From assembly GCF_025847275.1 (NCBI RefSeq), contig NZ_JAOZEV010000004.1:248001-312000 (forward strand): a DNA stretch of 64,000 bases. The letters are read 5' to 3'. Numbering within the stretch: position 1 is the first letter of the stretch; each line of letters opens with the position of its first letter. Below the pieces are notes generated by a model. That model was not told the DNA's origin, ran no database searches, and saw only the letters and a program-made list of their open reading frames with translations. This DNA is from Flavobacterium frigoritolerans (lineage in GTDB: Bacteria; Bacteroidota; Bacteroidia; Flavobacteriales; Flavobacteriaceae). Positions 39,115-47,308 of the stretch are shown here, piece by piece. A program made the translations under genes and the position numbers.

Positions 39115-41874
39115 TTAAAAGCTGTAATTAAGTTTGAAACTTATTCCTAATCCTTTTTTGTATGATAAAACGTTTACATCTCCAGAGCTATTTTCTTGAA
39201 CTCTATTGATTGAAGGATCTAGGATGTTTTTTACAACAAAATCTAATCCTAGATTTTTATTTAGTTTGGTTTTAGCGATAAAGTCTAATGAACCAAATGC
39301 TTTGTCTACTAAATCACCTCTGCCATTTGTTCCAATAGCATTTATTCTATCTGAGAAATAAGAGTATGCAATAGTTGTATTTAAGCTTTTGTCTTTATTG
39401 CTCCATTCTGTTAAATAAGAAAGATCGGCATTTAAAAGTAAATCAGAAGCTCCGGTAAATTGACTCTTTTTGTTTGTAAAGTCAACTTGGTAATCTGTTT
39501 CTCTGTTAACTTTTTCAGAATTTAATTCTTGATTACTATATAAGTAAGATGCATTAATACCTGCAGTAAGTTTTTTTGAATTAACATCACCAAAACTAAA
39601 AATCTGTTTGCGGTATTCAACTTCCCCTCCGGCAACATATCCATAATCACCAGTGTTAATATAAGAGACGTCATTTGAAGAAGATGCAATTGTTACTTCA
39701 TTCATTGGGTTAAGGATGTATTTACCAAAAGCAGTAAACGAAATTAATTCATCACTTTTAGGGAACATTTCCCATTTAAGGTCTAAGTTGTAATCATCTG
39801 ATTCATATAAATATGGGTTACCTACTTTTACTTGTAGAACTTCTTCATAAACAAATAGTGCTCTTTCTTTAAATTGTGGTAAAGTGTATGTTTTGCTAAA
39901 TCCTAAACGTAAATTTTGTTTTTCGTTTAATTCATATTTCATTGTTAAACTTGGTAAAAAAGCCAATTTATCTAATTTGTCACTTCCAATATCGCCTAAT
40001 TGTGTATTCCAGTCAACATCTTGAATTAATGATTCTAAACGAAGACCTAAAACAGCTGTTAATTTAGGATTGAATTTGTATTCTGTATTAACATAACCGC
40101 CAAGGATAGTTTGTTTACCATTATAAGTTTGAGGATCTAAAGCATCACTAATTTGGGAGTTTCCTCTAAATGTTGAAATATTAAAATATCCATTGTTAAA
40201 GTTATCATTGTTGTAAAACAAATCCAGATTGTTTGGGTCAACAATAAAGTTTCTATAACCATCATTTGATTGAAAGTTGAACTGAGTAGCTTCAAATTTT
40301 CTGTTTTTGATTCTTCCATTTCCTCCTAAAGTGATTTTTCCTTTAAATTCATCATCACTATTTTTATTGAATTTATAATCAATAGAAGCATTTGCTGCTA
40401 ATTCATCTTCTCTTAGTTTTTGAAAGTATCTATTGTTTTCGGGTCTTGAAATGGTAGATAGTACATATCCATTTGGCTCGTTTCTAAAAGTATTTTGAAC
40501 TCTGTCAGGCATAGATCCGTCAACGATATTGTATGAAGCTCCCCAGTTTAATTTTGATCTGTCTGTTAGTTTGTGATCTCCTAATAATTGATTTACCCAA
40601 AGGCTATTTTTTTCATAATTGAAACGACGAATTAATCCATTTCCATTATTAGCTATATCCACTATGTAACCGTAATATTCTTCTTTAGATTGAGTAGAGC
40701 TATTGATGTAAAGTGTGTTAAAATTAACTTTGTTATTTGTGTTAATTTTATATCCGATATTTAACAAACCAGTAGAGTTAGTTTGGTAACTCATGTCTTT
40801 GTAAGTATGAAAGTCTTTAAATGCAACTCCAGCACCGTTTACACTTCCTTTTGCTGTGCCATTTTTAATAGCATTGTATTCATTACTGAAATTTGCGGTT
40901 GCAAAAAAACTTAATTTACCTTGTTCACCTACGTTAAAAGTTTTTCCTCCTGATATACCAATTGATCCAGCAAAAGGTGCTTTTTTGTCAGTTTGTAAAG
41001 TATTGAAGTTGTATTGAGTAAGTGGATTGTTTGGAATTTTTGGGTTTGAGAACCCAAAACTATTAATACCTTTTTGTAATCTAAAGTCATCTTCGGCTAA
41101 TGCGTTTGTATTAACATTAGATCCTATTTCGATTTTAAAGAAACCATTTCCTTTGTAATCTTTAGATGCTATGTCTACGTTTCCTCCAGCAAAATCTCCA
41201 TATAATTTGCTGCTGTAAACTTTATCTACAGATACATACTCAACAATATCTGTAGAAAAAATATCTAAGCTAATGTTTTTCTTCTCAGGATCATTTGATG
41301 GAATTGGTAATCCGTTCATGGTTGTAGAGTTGTAGCGATCTCCTAAACCTCTAACAAAGATATTACCGGTTCCCTCTTGTTTTGTAATACCTGTAGTTTT
41401 GGTAACTGCTGTTGCTACATCGCTAACTCCTTTTCTCGAAAGCTCTTGAGCTCCAATAGATTGTTTTATTTCTACAGCATTTTTTTGTTCTAAAAGTAAA
41501 GCAGATTCTTTTTGTTTACTTACAGATGATGCTTTTACTACAACATCTTTTAGAGTATAACTCCCTGAAGATAATGTTTGATTACTAGTTGTAGTTTCGT
41601 TTGCTTTAACAATTACTATTGCTTCTATAGTTTCATACCCCAAGAAACTATAAATTACAGTGTAGCTACCAGGAGCTATGTTTATCGAATATTTACCATC
41701 GATATCAGTATTTGCACTGTTGTTAGTTCCTTTAATAAGAACGTTTGCAAATGGAAGTGCTTCATTATTAGTTTGTTTGTCGGTTAAAACCCCAGAAATT
41801 GTACCTTTGGTCTGAGCCATAGAAACAGCACAAATAAATAATGTAATAAATAGAAATTTTAAGTTGAATTTCAT
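39115..41874 (-). CDS. TonB-dependent receptor, probable phosphate-locus transporter
   Basis: 919 residues. Signal peptide (about 1-20), carboxypeptidase-like regulatory domain (about 22-110: ISGVLTDKQTNNEALPFAN, DIDGKYSI, YSFLGYE), plug (about 130-245: NIFVRGLGDRYNSTTMNGLP, VDKVYSSKLYGDFAGGNVDI) and a long beta-barrel to the terminal LGISFKLNYSF. There is no SusD neighbour. It is divergent from a PhoB-like regulator gene and has two Pho-box-like pairs in that shared region. The likely role is uptake of phosphate or an organophosphate across the outer membrane with the surface lipoprotein at 37669; the substrate is inferred from context only. Confidence 0.88.
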   Translation of the reverse strand: MKFNLKFLFITLFICAVSMAQTKGTISGVLTDKQTNNEALPFANVLIKGTNNSANTDIDGKYSINIAPGSYTVIYSFLGYETIEAIVIVKANETTTSNQTLSSGSYTLKDVVVKASSVSKQKESALLLEQKNAVEIKQSIGAQELSRKGVSDVATAVTKTTGITKQEGTGNIFVRGLGDRYNSTTMNGLPIPSNDPEKKNISLDIFSTDIVEYVSVDKVYSSKLYGDFAGGNVDIASKDYKGNGFFKIEIGSNVNTNALAEDDFRLQKGINSFGFSNPKIPNNPLTQYNFNTLQTDKKAPFAGSIGISGGKTFNVGEQGKLSFFATANFSNEYNAIKNGTAKGSVNGAGVAFKDFHTYKDMSYQTNSTGLLNIGYKINTNNKVNFNTLYINSSTQSKEEYYGYIVDIANNGNGLIRRFNYEKNSLWVNQLLGDHKLTDRSKLNWGASYNIVDGSMPDRVQNTFRNEPNGYVLSTISRPENNRYFQKLREDELAANASIDYKFNKNSDDEFKGKITLGGNGRIKNRKFEATQFNFQSNDGYRNFIVDPNNLDLFYNNDNFNNGYFNISTFRGNSQISDALDPQTYNGKQTILGGYVNTEYKFNPKLTAVLGLRLESLIQDVDWNTQLGDIGSDKLDKLAFLPSLTMKYELNEKQNLRLGFSKTYTLPQFKERALFVYEEVLQVKVGNPYLYESDDYNLDLKWEMFPKSDELISFTAFGKYILNPMNEVTIASSSNDVSYINTGDYGYVAGGEVEYRKQIFSFGDVNSKKLTAGINASYLYSNQELNSEKVNRETDYQVDFTNKKSQFTGASDLLLNADLSYLTEWSNKDKSLNTTIAYSYFSDRINAIGTNGRGDLVDKAFGSLDFIAKTKLNKNLGLDFVVKNILDPSINRVQENSSGDVNVLSYKKGLGISFKLNYSF

Positions 41875-41964
41875 TTTCGTTTGTTGTTTGTTTATTTTTT
41901 TGCAAATAAAGGATGGCTTTGTAAAGTTGATGTTAGCTACTTGTTATTCTTTTGTCTCTAATAT

Positions 41965-42001
41965 ATTATGAAATTGTTATGAGATTAAATTACGGTTAAC
42001 A
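41965..42001 (-). promoter_or_regulatory. Pho-box-like pairs between the receptor and phoB-like genes
   Basis: Minus strand: TGTTAAC-CGTA-ATTTAAT (41984-42001) and TCATAAC-AATT-TCATAAT (41965-41982). Each is a pair of heptamers with a 4-bp spacer, the classical PhoB-box geometry; the two pairs are offset by 8 bp. They lie 90-130 bp upstream of the receptor start and 105-140 bp upstream of the regulator start. A TATCTTTA -7-like box for the regulator is at 42028-42035. Confidence 0.5.
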
Positions 42002-42106
42002 CGACTTTTTAACAGTTGATTTATTATTATCTTTACACTCGCAATTAGATTCATTGAATGTTATATAGTATAAGTATCAATGAGATAACCCAATTTTTGC
42101 TATTTT

Positions 42107-42790
42107 ATGAAAAAAACACAAACTAAGATTTTACTAGTAGATGATGAACCGGATATTTTAGAAATTGTTGGATACAATCTTTCTCAGGAAGGGTATCAAA
42201 TAATTACAGCTTCTAATGGAAAAGATGCAATTGCAAAAGCACAAAAAGAATTGCCAGATCTTATAATAATGGACGTTATGATGGCAGAAATGGATGGTAT
42301 GGAAGCTTGTGAACATATTCGAAAAATTCCCGAACTAAATAATGTTATTATTACATTCTTAACAGCAAGAAGCGAAGATTACTCTCAAGTTGCTGGTTTT
42401 GATGCTGGAGCAGATGATTATATCACTAAGCCTATTAAACCAAAATTGTTGGTAAGTAAGGTAAAAGCATTGTTGAGACGCTTAAAAGAACAAGAAGTTA
42501 GTAGTGATACATTAAATGTAGGTGGTATCGAAATTAATCGTGAAGAATATAAAATCGTAAAAGATAATATTGAGATTGCTTTGCCTAGAAAAGAATTTGA
42601 ATTGTTTTATTTATTGGCTTCAAAACCAGGGAAAGTATTCAAGCGTGATGAAATTCTTGATAAGGTTTGGGGTAATGAAGTAGTTGTAGGCGGAAGAACG
42701 ATTGATGTGCATATTCGAAAATTGAGAGAAAAAATCGGCGAAGATTTATTTAAAACCATCAAAGGAGTAGGATACAAATTCGAGGTTTAA
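42107..42790 (+). CDS. PhoB-like OmpR-family response regulator
   Basis: 227 residues. The receiver domain (about 7-122) has acidic DDE at 12-14, phosphoacceptor Asp56 (LIIMDVMMAEMDG), the Thr of FLTARSED and the Lys of YITKPIKP. The OmpR/PhoB winged helix (about 130-226) has LPRKEFELFYLLASKPGKVF and the recognition helix GGRTIDVHIRKLREKI. The partner kinase follows 74 bp downstream. Overall it resembles the conserved PhoB of Flavobacteriia; RprY-like regulators are an alternative reading. The neighbouring porin and Pho-box-like arrays favour phosphate control. Confidence 0.88.
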   Translation: MKKTQTKILLVDDEPDILEIVGYNLSQEGYQIITASNGKDAIAKAQKELPDLIIMDVMMAEMDGMEACEHIRKIPELNNVIITFLTARSEDYSQVAGFDAGADDYITKPIKPKLLVSKVKALLRRLKEQEVSSDTLNVGGIEINREEYKIVKDNIEIALPRKEFELFYLLASKPGKVFKRDEILDKVWGNEVVVGGRTIDVHIRKLREKIGEDLFKTIKGVGYKFEV

Positions 42791-42864
42791 AATAAAGATT
42801 ACCAAACAAAAGCATAATGCAAAGAAATCAGAATTATCTTTGTATAAAGCTATCCATGAATTAA

Positions 42865-43944
42865 ATGAAAATAAGTTTTAAAAAAACCTATAAGTTTGCT
42901 GTAAAGTCAGCACTATATATAAGTCTCTTTGCTACAGGATTCGTAGTAATTCTAGTTTTATTATTCTTCAAAAATAAAACAGAACATCTGGTATTATTTA
43001 GCCTTGTTTTTCTTGTGTCCGTATATGCATTCTCATTTATGGTTTTGCAATACCGTGTAGAACGTTTTATTTATCGAAGAGTAAAGAAAATCTACGATGA
43101 AGTTTCGTTGCTAGAATCCAGTACACTTATCAACCAACCGATTACTACGGATATGGAAACGCTTTCGCGTGAAGTCAAAAAATTTGCAACCGATAAAAAG
43201 TTAGAAATCGAAATGCTCGAAATTCGTGAAGAATACCGTCGAGAATTTCTAGGTAATGTTTCGCATGAACTTAAAACCCCCTTGTTTACTGTTCAGGGGT
43301 ATATTTCGACATTATTGGATGGGGCTATGGAAGATAAAACCATTCGAAAAAAATATCTTAAACGTGCCGAAAAAGGGGTAGAGCGATTAATTTATATCGT
43401 TGAAGATTTAGATATGATTACTAAATTAGAAACAGGCGATTTAAATTTGGTAATTACTAATTTTGATATCATTGAACTTATTCAAAATGTTTTTGATTTA
43501 TTGGAAATGAAAGCCGATAAAAAGAAGATAAAACTAACTTACGAGAAGAAATTTCTTCAGCCTATTTTTGTAAAAGGAGATAAAGACAGAATTCAGCAAA
43601 TATTAGAGAATCTGATTGTGAATTCTATCAAATATGGCAGACAAGGAGGAACTACCGAAGTTGGAGTAGTAAATCTTACAAAGAAAAAAGTACTTATTCG
43701 TATTAGCGATAATGGAGAAGGAGTTGAGAAACAAAATATACCAAGACTTTTTGAACGATTTTATAGAGTAGATAAAAGTGGTGCCCGTTCAGAAGGAGGT
43801 TCTGGATTAGGACTTGCCATAGTTAAACATATTATCGAAGCTCATAAAGAGAAAGTATATGTAGAGAGTGAGTTTGGTATAGGTTCAGAGTTTTCATTCA
43901 CATTAGAAAAAGCATATAAAAGCACTAATGCTGAAGTTAAATAA
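42865..43944 (+). CDS. PhoR-like sensor histidine kinase
   Basis: 359 residues. Two adjacent TM helices (about 15-35 and 41-60) with almost no periplasmic loop, as in PhoR, which senses through the Pst/PhoU system instead of a periplasmic ligand. HisKA has His134 in FLGNVSHELKTPLFTVQGY. The ATPase domain has QQILENLIVNSIKYG (N box), ISDNGEGVEKQNIPRLFERF (G1/F box) and SEGGSGLGLAIVKHI (G2). There is no PAS domain visible between TM and HisKA. It probably phosphorylates the regulator at 42107. Confidence 0.9.
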   Translation: MKISFKKTYKFAVKSALYISLFATGFVVILVLLFFKNKTEHLVLFSLVFLVSVYAFSFMVLQYRVERFIYRRVKKIYDEVSLLESSTLINQPITTDMETLSREVKKFATDKKLEIEMLEIREEYRREFLGNVSHELKTPLFTVQGYISTLLDGAMEDKTIRKKYLKRAEKGVERLIYIVEDLDMITKLETGDLNLVITNFDIIELIQNVFDLLEMKADKKKIKLTYEKKFLQPIFVKGDKDRIQQILENLIVNSIKYGRQGGTTEVGVVNLTKKKVLIRISDNGEGVEKQNIPRLFERFYRVDKSGARSEGGSGLGLAIVKHIIEAHKEKVYVESEFGIGSEFSFTLEKAYKSTNAEVK

Positions 43945-44037
43945 ATGTAATCTTAATATCTTGATTAGGCATAAAATACTCCCCTTTTAACACCAATTTA
44001 AAACTGCCGATCTGCGCTTAATATTAAATTCTTATTA

Positions 44038-44066
44038 TGATAACATCTTGGTAACGTTATGTTAAC
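44038..44066 (+). promoter_or_regulatory. Pho-box-like array upstream of the porin gene
   Basis: TGATAAC-ATCT-TGGTAAC-GTTA-TGTTAAC: three heptamers TG(A/G/T)TAAC with exact 4-bp spacers (period 11). It ends 46 bp before the porin ATG. A -7 consensus TAACTTTG (44063-44070) overlaps its end, and another candidate, GATTTTTG, is at 44077-44084. This is the cleanest array of the locus. Confidence 0.65.
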
Positions 44067-44112
44067 TTTGATGGGTGATTTTTGCATTCTGAACGGGAGT
44101 TAAAAAAATAAG

Positions 44113-45432
44113 ATGAGAAAATTTTTAGTTGTAGTTTTATCTTTAATGGCGAGTGGGATCCATGCACAAGAGGTAAACAAGGAGGAGATCAAGAAAGAGG
44201 TTGTTCGTATTTTAGACTCTATAAATAAGGCAAAAGAAACTGCAATAATAGCGGAACCAAAGATTGAACCTGCTCTTCAAAAAGAAGAAAAGGAACATTG
44301 GTATGAAAAAATCTCATTACGAGGTTATGCACAAATAAGATATAACGGATTATTATCTACCAATGATAAAGTTTCATGTGAACAATGTGATAGATCTTGG
44401 GGAACAACTTCAACAGAGCCAGATGCAAAATCTAACAATGGATTTTTTATAAGACGTGCACGATTAGTATTTTCAGGGCAAGTACATCCTAACGTGTATT
44501 TTTACTTCCAACCCGATTTTGCAAGTTCACCAAGTACAGGAATTAACAATTTCGTTCAAATTAGAGACATATTTTTTGATATTTCTTTTGATCCTAAAAG
44601 AGAATATCGTGTTCGTGTAGGACAAAGTAAAATTCCTTATGGTTTCGAGAATATGCAATCTAGTTCTGTTCGACTTACTTTGGATAGAAACGATGCAATG
44701 AATAGTGCGATATTGAATGAACGTGATTTAGGAGTATTTTTTTATTGGGCACCAAGCAAGATAAGAGAGCGTTTTGAAATGTTGGTAAAAGACGGCTACA
44801 AAGGCTCAGGCGATTATGGTGTTTTTGCTTTTGGAGTATATAATGGTCAAATTGCAAATAAGCTAGATAGTAACAGAGATTTAAATGTTGTAGCTAGAGT
44901 AAGTTATCCTTTTGTAGTAGGAGGTCAAATTATTGAGCCAGGAATTCAGGCTTATACAGGGAAATGGGCATTTACCACCGAGATTTCACCAGGAGTGCCA
45001 GTAAATGCTAATAAACAATATGTAAAAGATCAAAGAGTAGGGGCTACTTTTGTTCTCTATCCGAAACCTTTTGGAATTCAAACGGAATATAACATAGGTA
45101 AAGGACCTCGTTATAACAAGGAAACGAATAGTGTTGATGTAACAAATATAAATGGTGGTTATGTTTTATTAAATTATAAATGGGATTTAGGAAAGCAGCT
45201 ATTATATCCTTTTGCAAAATTTCAATATTATGATGGAGGGAAAAAATATGAAAAAGATGCCAGAAGTTATGTCGTTAGGGATTATGAAATTGGAATAGAA
45301 TGGCAACCATTAAAAGCATTAGAGTTTACCGCAGAATATGTTATTGCAGATAGAACTTTTGAGGATAGCGTATTACCAAATAACAGACAACAAGGAAACC
45401 TATTGAGGATACAAGCTCAATTTAATTTCTAA
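44113..45432 (+). CDS. Phosphate-selective porin, OprO/OprP family
   Basis: 439 residues. Signal peptide (about 1-18, ending SGIHAQ), a coiled-coil-like stretch (about 20-60, EEIKKEVVRILDSINKAKE), then a 16-strand-type barrel with family features: ISLRGYAQIRYNG, GFFIRRARLVFSGQVHPNVY, FYFQPDFAS and EYRVRVGQSKIPYGFENMQS (PF07396). It ends with RIQAQFNF, a proper outer-membrane C-terminal Phe. It mediates outer-membrane anion (phosphate or polyphosphate) diffusion. Downstream of phoR-like by 168 bp, with its own Pho-box-like array, and convergent with the glycosyltransferase gene 19 bp away. Confidence 0.9.
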   Translation: MRKFLVVVLSLMASGIHAQEVNKEEIKKEVVRILDSINKAKETAIIAEPKIEPALQKEEKEHWYEKISLRGYAQIRYNGLLSTNDKVSCEQCDRSWGTTSTEPDAKSNNGFFIRRARLVFSGQVHPNVYFYFQPDFASSPSTGINNFVQIRDIFFDISFDPKREYRVRVGQSKIPYGFENMQSSSVRLTLDRNDAMNSAILNERDLGVFFYWAPSKIRERFEMLVKDGYKGSGDYGVFAFGVYNGQIANKLDSNRDLNVVARVSYPFVVGGQIIEPGIQAYTGKWAFTTEISPGVPVNANKQYVKDQRVGATFVLYPKPFGIQTEYNIGKGPRYNKETNSVDVTNINGGYVLLNYKWDLGKQLLYPFAKFQYYDGGKKYEKDARSYVVRDYEIGIEWQPLKALEFTAEYVIADRTFEDSVLPNNRQQGNLLRIQAQFNF

Positions 45433-45451
45433 AAAAATATAGAGATGGAGT

Positions 45452-46522
45452 TTATTGTTTTTCGAAAACGGAAAATAATGAACTCCATTTTGCTTTCTTT
45501 TTATATTGAGGCAATCCTTTATACTCGTCGATTTTTGCAATATCTTCAATTTTAAAATCATCTTGTAGCGCATAAGGCACAAGACCTTCTTCTTGTAATT
45601 TTTCAGCGAGATATAGTTGTTCATATTGACCAGGAGTTGGTATAAAAAAAGCTTTCTTCTCTAATTTAACCAAATCCATTACAGTTGTATAGCCAGAACG
45701 ACATAAGATTTGTTCACTTTCGTTAAAAGTTTGCTCTAGTTGGCGTGTGTTCATGAAATTGTAATAGGTAACATTCTCAACGACTTCCTTTTTTTGGTCC
45801 TTTTGGACAATGCCTTTTACAAAAACAACTTTCCCTTTGTAACGAAGTACTTCTTTCTTCAATTTCTCTTCAAGATAGCCTCGTTGAGGTTCTGGTCCGG
45901 ATAAGATAACCATTAAATCATATACTTTTGGCGTTTCTTTCTTGCGCATTCTGCTTAAAGGGCCAATGTATTTTAACTTAAGTTTTTTGGTTTTTAGATG
46001 ACCTAATTCACCAGTTAGATTAGGTTTCTTTTTTATGTCTGGAACCCAGCATTCAGTATATTTTTTTATAAAGTATTGATGACATTTACTAGTAAACCAA
46101 GTAGTATTTCCAGTCATCACATTTAATTGGTGTGTAATAAAAACCGAAGGTATATTTTTAGAGTAAACCCCTAAACGATTATCAGAAATAATACCGTCAA
46201 TGCCATATTTTTTTATCCAGGATCTTACCATCTTTTTTTCGTCGAGGATAGCTTCAATCATTTTAGGACAATTTTTGATTAATTTCCATTTGAAGTTTTT
46301 ACCATTTTTTGCGTATTCTATTTGGTAAGAAGGCAATTCAAGGGTTTGAATATAAGGAAACTCTTTTCGTAATAATTCTAAAGCAATTCCATCCGAGGCA
46401 ATTATTGGTATATAGTTGTTTTCTTGTAGTGCTTTAATTATAGGAATACATCTTGTAGCGTGACCTAAGCCCCAATTTAATGGAGCAATAAGAATGGTTT
46501 TATTGGTTGAATCTAAATTCAT
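45452..46522 (-). CDS. MGT-like UDP-glycosyltransferase
   Basis: 356 residues, GT-B fold. The N-terminal lobe starts ILIAPLNWGLGHATRCIPII, the acceptor-site signature of the MurG/MGT group. The C-terminal lobe has the nucleotide-binding part LMVILSGPEPQRGYLEEKL, QILCRSGYTTVMDLVKLEKK and FIPTPGQYEQLYLAEKL. Relatives in Flavobacterium are annotated only as glycosyltransferase family proteins; acceptor and sugar are unknown. No TM anchor. Single gene, convergent with the porin. Confidence 0.87.
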   Translation of the reverse strand: MNLDSTNKTILIAPLNWGLGHATRCIPIIKALQENNYIPIIASDGIALELLRKEFPYIQTLELPSYQIEYAKNGKNFKWKLIKNCPKMIEAILDEKKMVRSWIKKYGIDGIISDNRLGVYSKNIPSVFITHQLNVMTGNTTWFTSKCHQYFIKKYTECWVPDIKKKPNLTGELGHLKTKKLKLKYIGPLSRMRKKETPKVYDLMVILSGPEPQRGYLEEKLKKEVLRYKGKVVFVKGIVQKDQKKEVVENVTYYNFMNTRQLEQTFNESEQILCRSGYTTVMDLVKLEKKAFFIPTPGQYEQLYLAEKLQEEGLVPYALQDDFKIEDIAKIDEYKGLPQYKKKAKWSSLFSVFEKQ

Positions 46523-46630
46523 ATAGAATTGGGTTATGTTAAGTTAACCCAGCGAAAGTTACAAATAGTAAGTGTTTTCCTTATTTATAAATGATTACTA
46601 AAATATTAAGTTATTATTTTAGTAAATACA

Positions 46631-46666
46631 AAAAGGTTAGACATTATAAGTAGTCTAACCTTTTTT
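46631..46666 (-). terminator. Terminator of the Lys/Ala repeat protein gene
   Basis: AAAAGGTTAGAC pairs with GTCTAACCTTTT (10-nt loop), then TTAG. It lies 22 bp beyond the stop at 46688. Confidence 0.85.
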
Positions 46667-46687
46667 AGTTTATCAAGAACAAGTTAT

Positions 46688-47245
46688 TTAGTCTTGAATG
46701 TAAGTTTTATTTCCGTTAGAATTAATGTAGTATTTACCACCTCTTGGGCCAGTATATACCTTTTTACCATTATATTCCCCCGTAATTTTATCAGCTACTT
46801 TAGGAGCCTTTTCGTTAGTTTCTTTAACCTTTTTTGTAGTAGTCTTTGATGCTGCTTTAGTATCAGCCTTAGCTTTGTCTACTTTTTCAGTAGCAGCTTT
46901 AGTATCTGCTTTGGCTTTAGTTACTTTTTTAGTGGCATCATCAGTTGTACTTTTAGCATCTGCTTTAGCTTTGGCAGCTTTTTTTGTAGCAGACTCTTCT
47001 GTTTTAGTAGTTTTAGCTTTAGCATCACTTTTTGCTTTTGCAACTTTATCATCTACACTTTTAGTAGCAGTTGCTTTTTCTTTAGTTGCTTTTTTCTCTG
47101 CTGTAGTTTTAGAGTCGGTAGCCTTTTTTTTCTCTTTAGCAGCTTCTGTTTTAGCTTTGGCTTTAGTCTTTTTTACAGCAGTTTCCTGAGCGTAAAAATT
47201 ACTAGAGAAAACGAACATAAAACAAAGTAATAATAGTTTTTTCAT
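46688..47245 (-). CDS. Lys/Ala/Thr-rich repeat protein with PBCV basic adaptor motif
   Basis: 185 residues. Signal peptide (about 1-19, SSNFYAQ). Residues 22-150 are low-complexity KA/KT/KAKADTKA repeats resembling histone H1 tails. The final 30 residues, with VYTGPRGGKYYINSNGNKTY, match the PBCV-specific basic adaptor domain (PF08789), first described in chlorella viruses and found in bacterial surface or DNA-associated proteins. If secreted, the basic repeats could bind polyanions (DNA, LPS or cell wall). The plus-strand frame over the same region is a shadow of the repeat. Copy number of the repeat may vary between strains. Confidence 0.78.
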   Translation of the reverse strand: MKKLLLLCFMFVFSSNFYAQETAVKKTKAKAKTEAAKEKKKATDSKTTAEKKATKEKATATKSVDDKVAKAKSDAKAKTTKTEESATKKAAKAKADAKSTTDDATKKVTKAKADTKAATEKVDKAKADTKAASKTTTKKVKETNEKAPKVADKITGEYNGKKVYTGPRGGKYYINSNGNKTYIQD

Positions 47246-47308
47246 GTCTTAAAGTGTTAAAATTCATAATAAAATTAATCAATTTATTGTAATGTTTTTT
47301 AAAATACA

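Noticed and set aside
39115..41874. SusC-type glycan receptor
   Set aside because: No SusD-like gene, sulfatase or glycoside hydrolase nearby; the neighbours are PhoB/PhoR-like genes and a phosphate porin.
46875..47189. Plus-strand open frame rich in Ala, Val, Leu and Phe
   Set aside because: It is the antisense shadow of the Lys/Ala repeat protein; its hydrophobicity only reflects the complementary codons.
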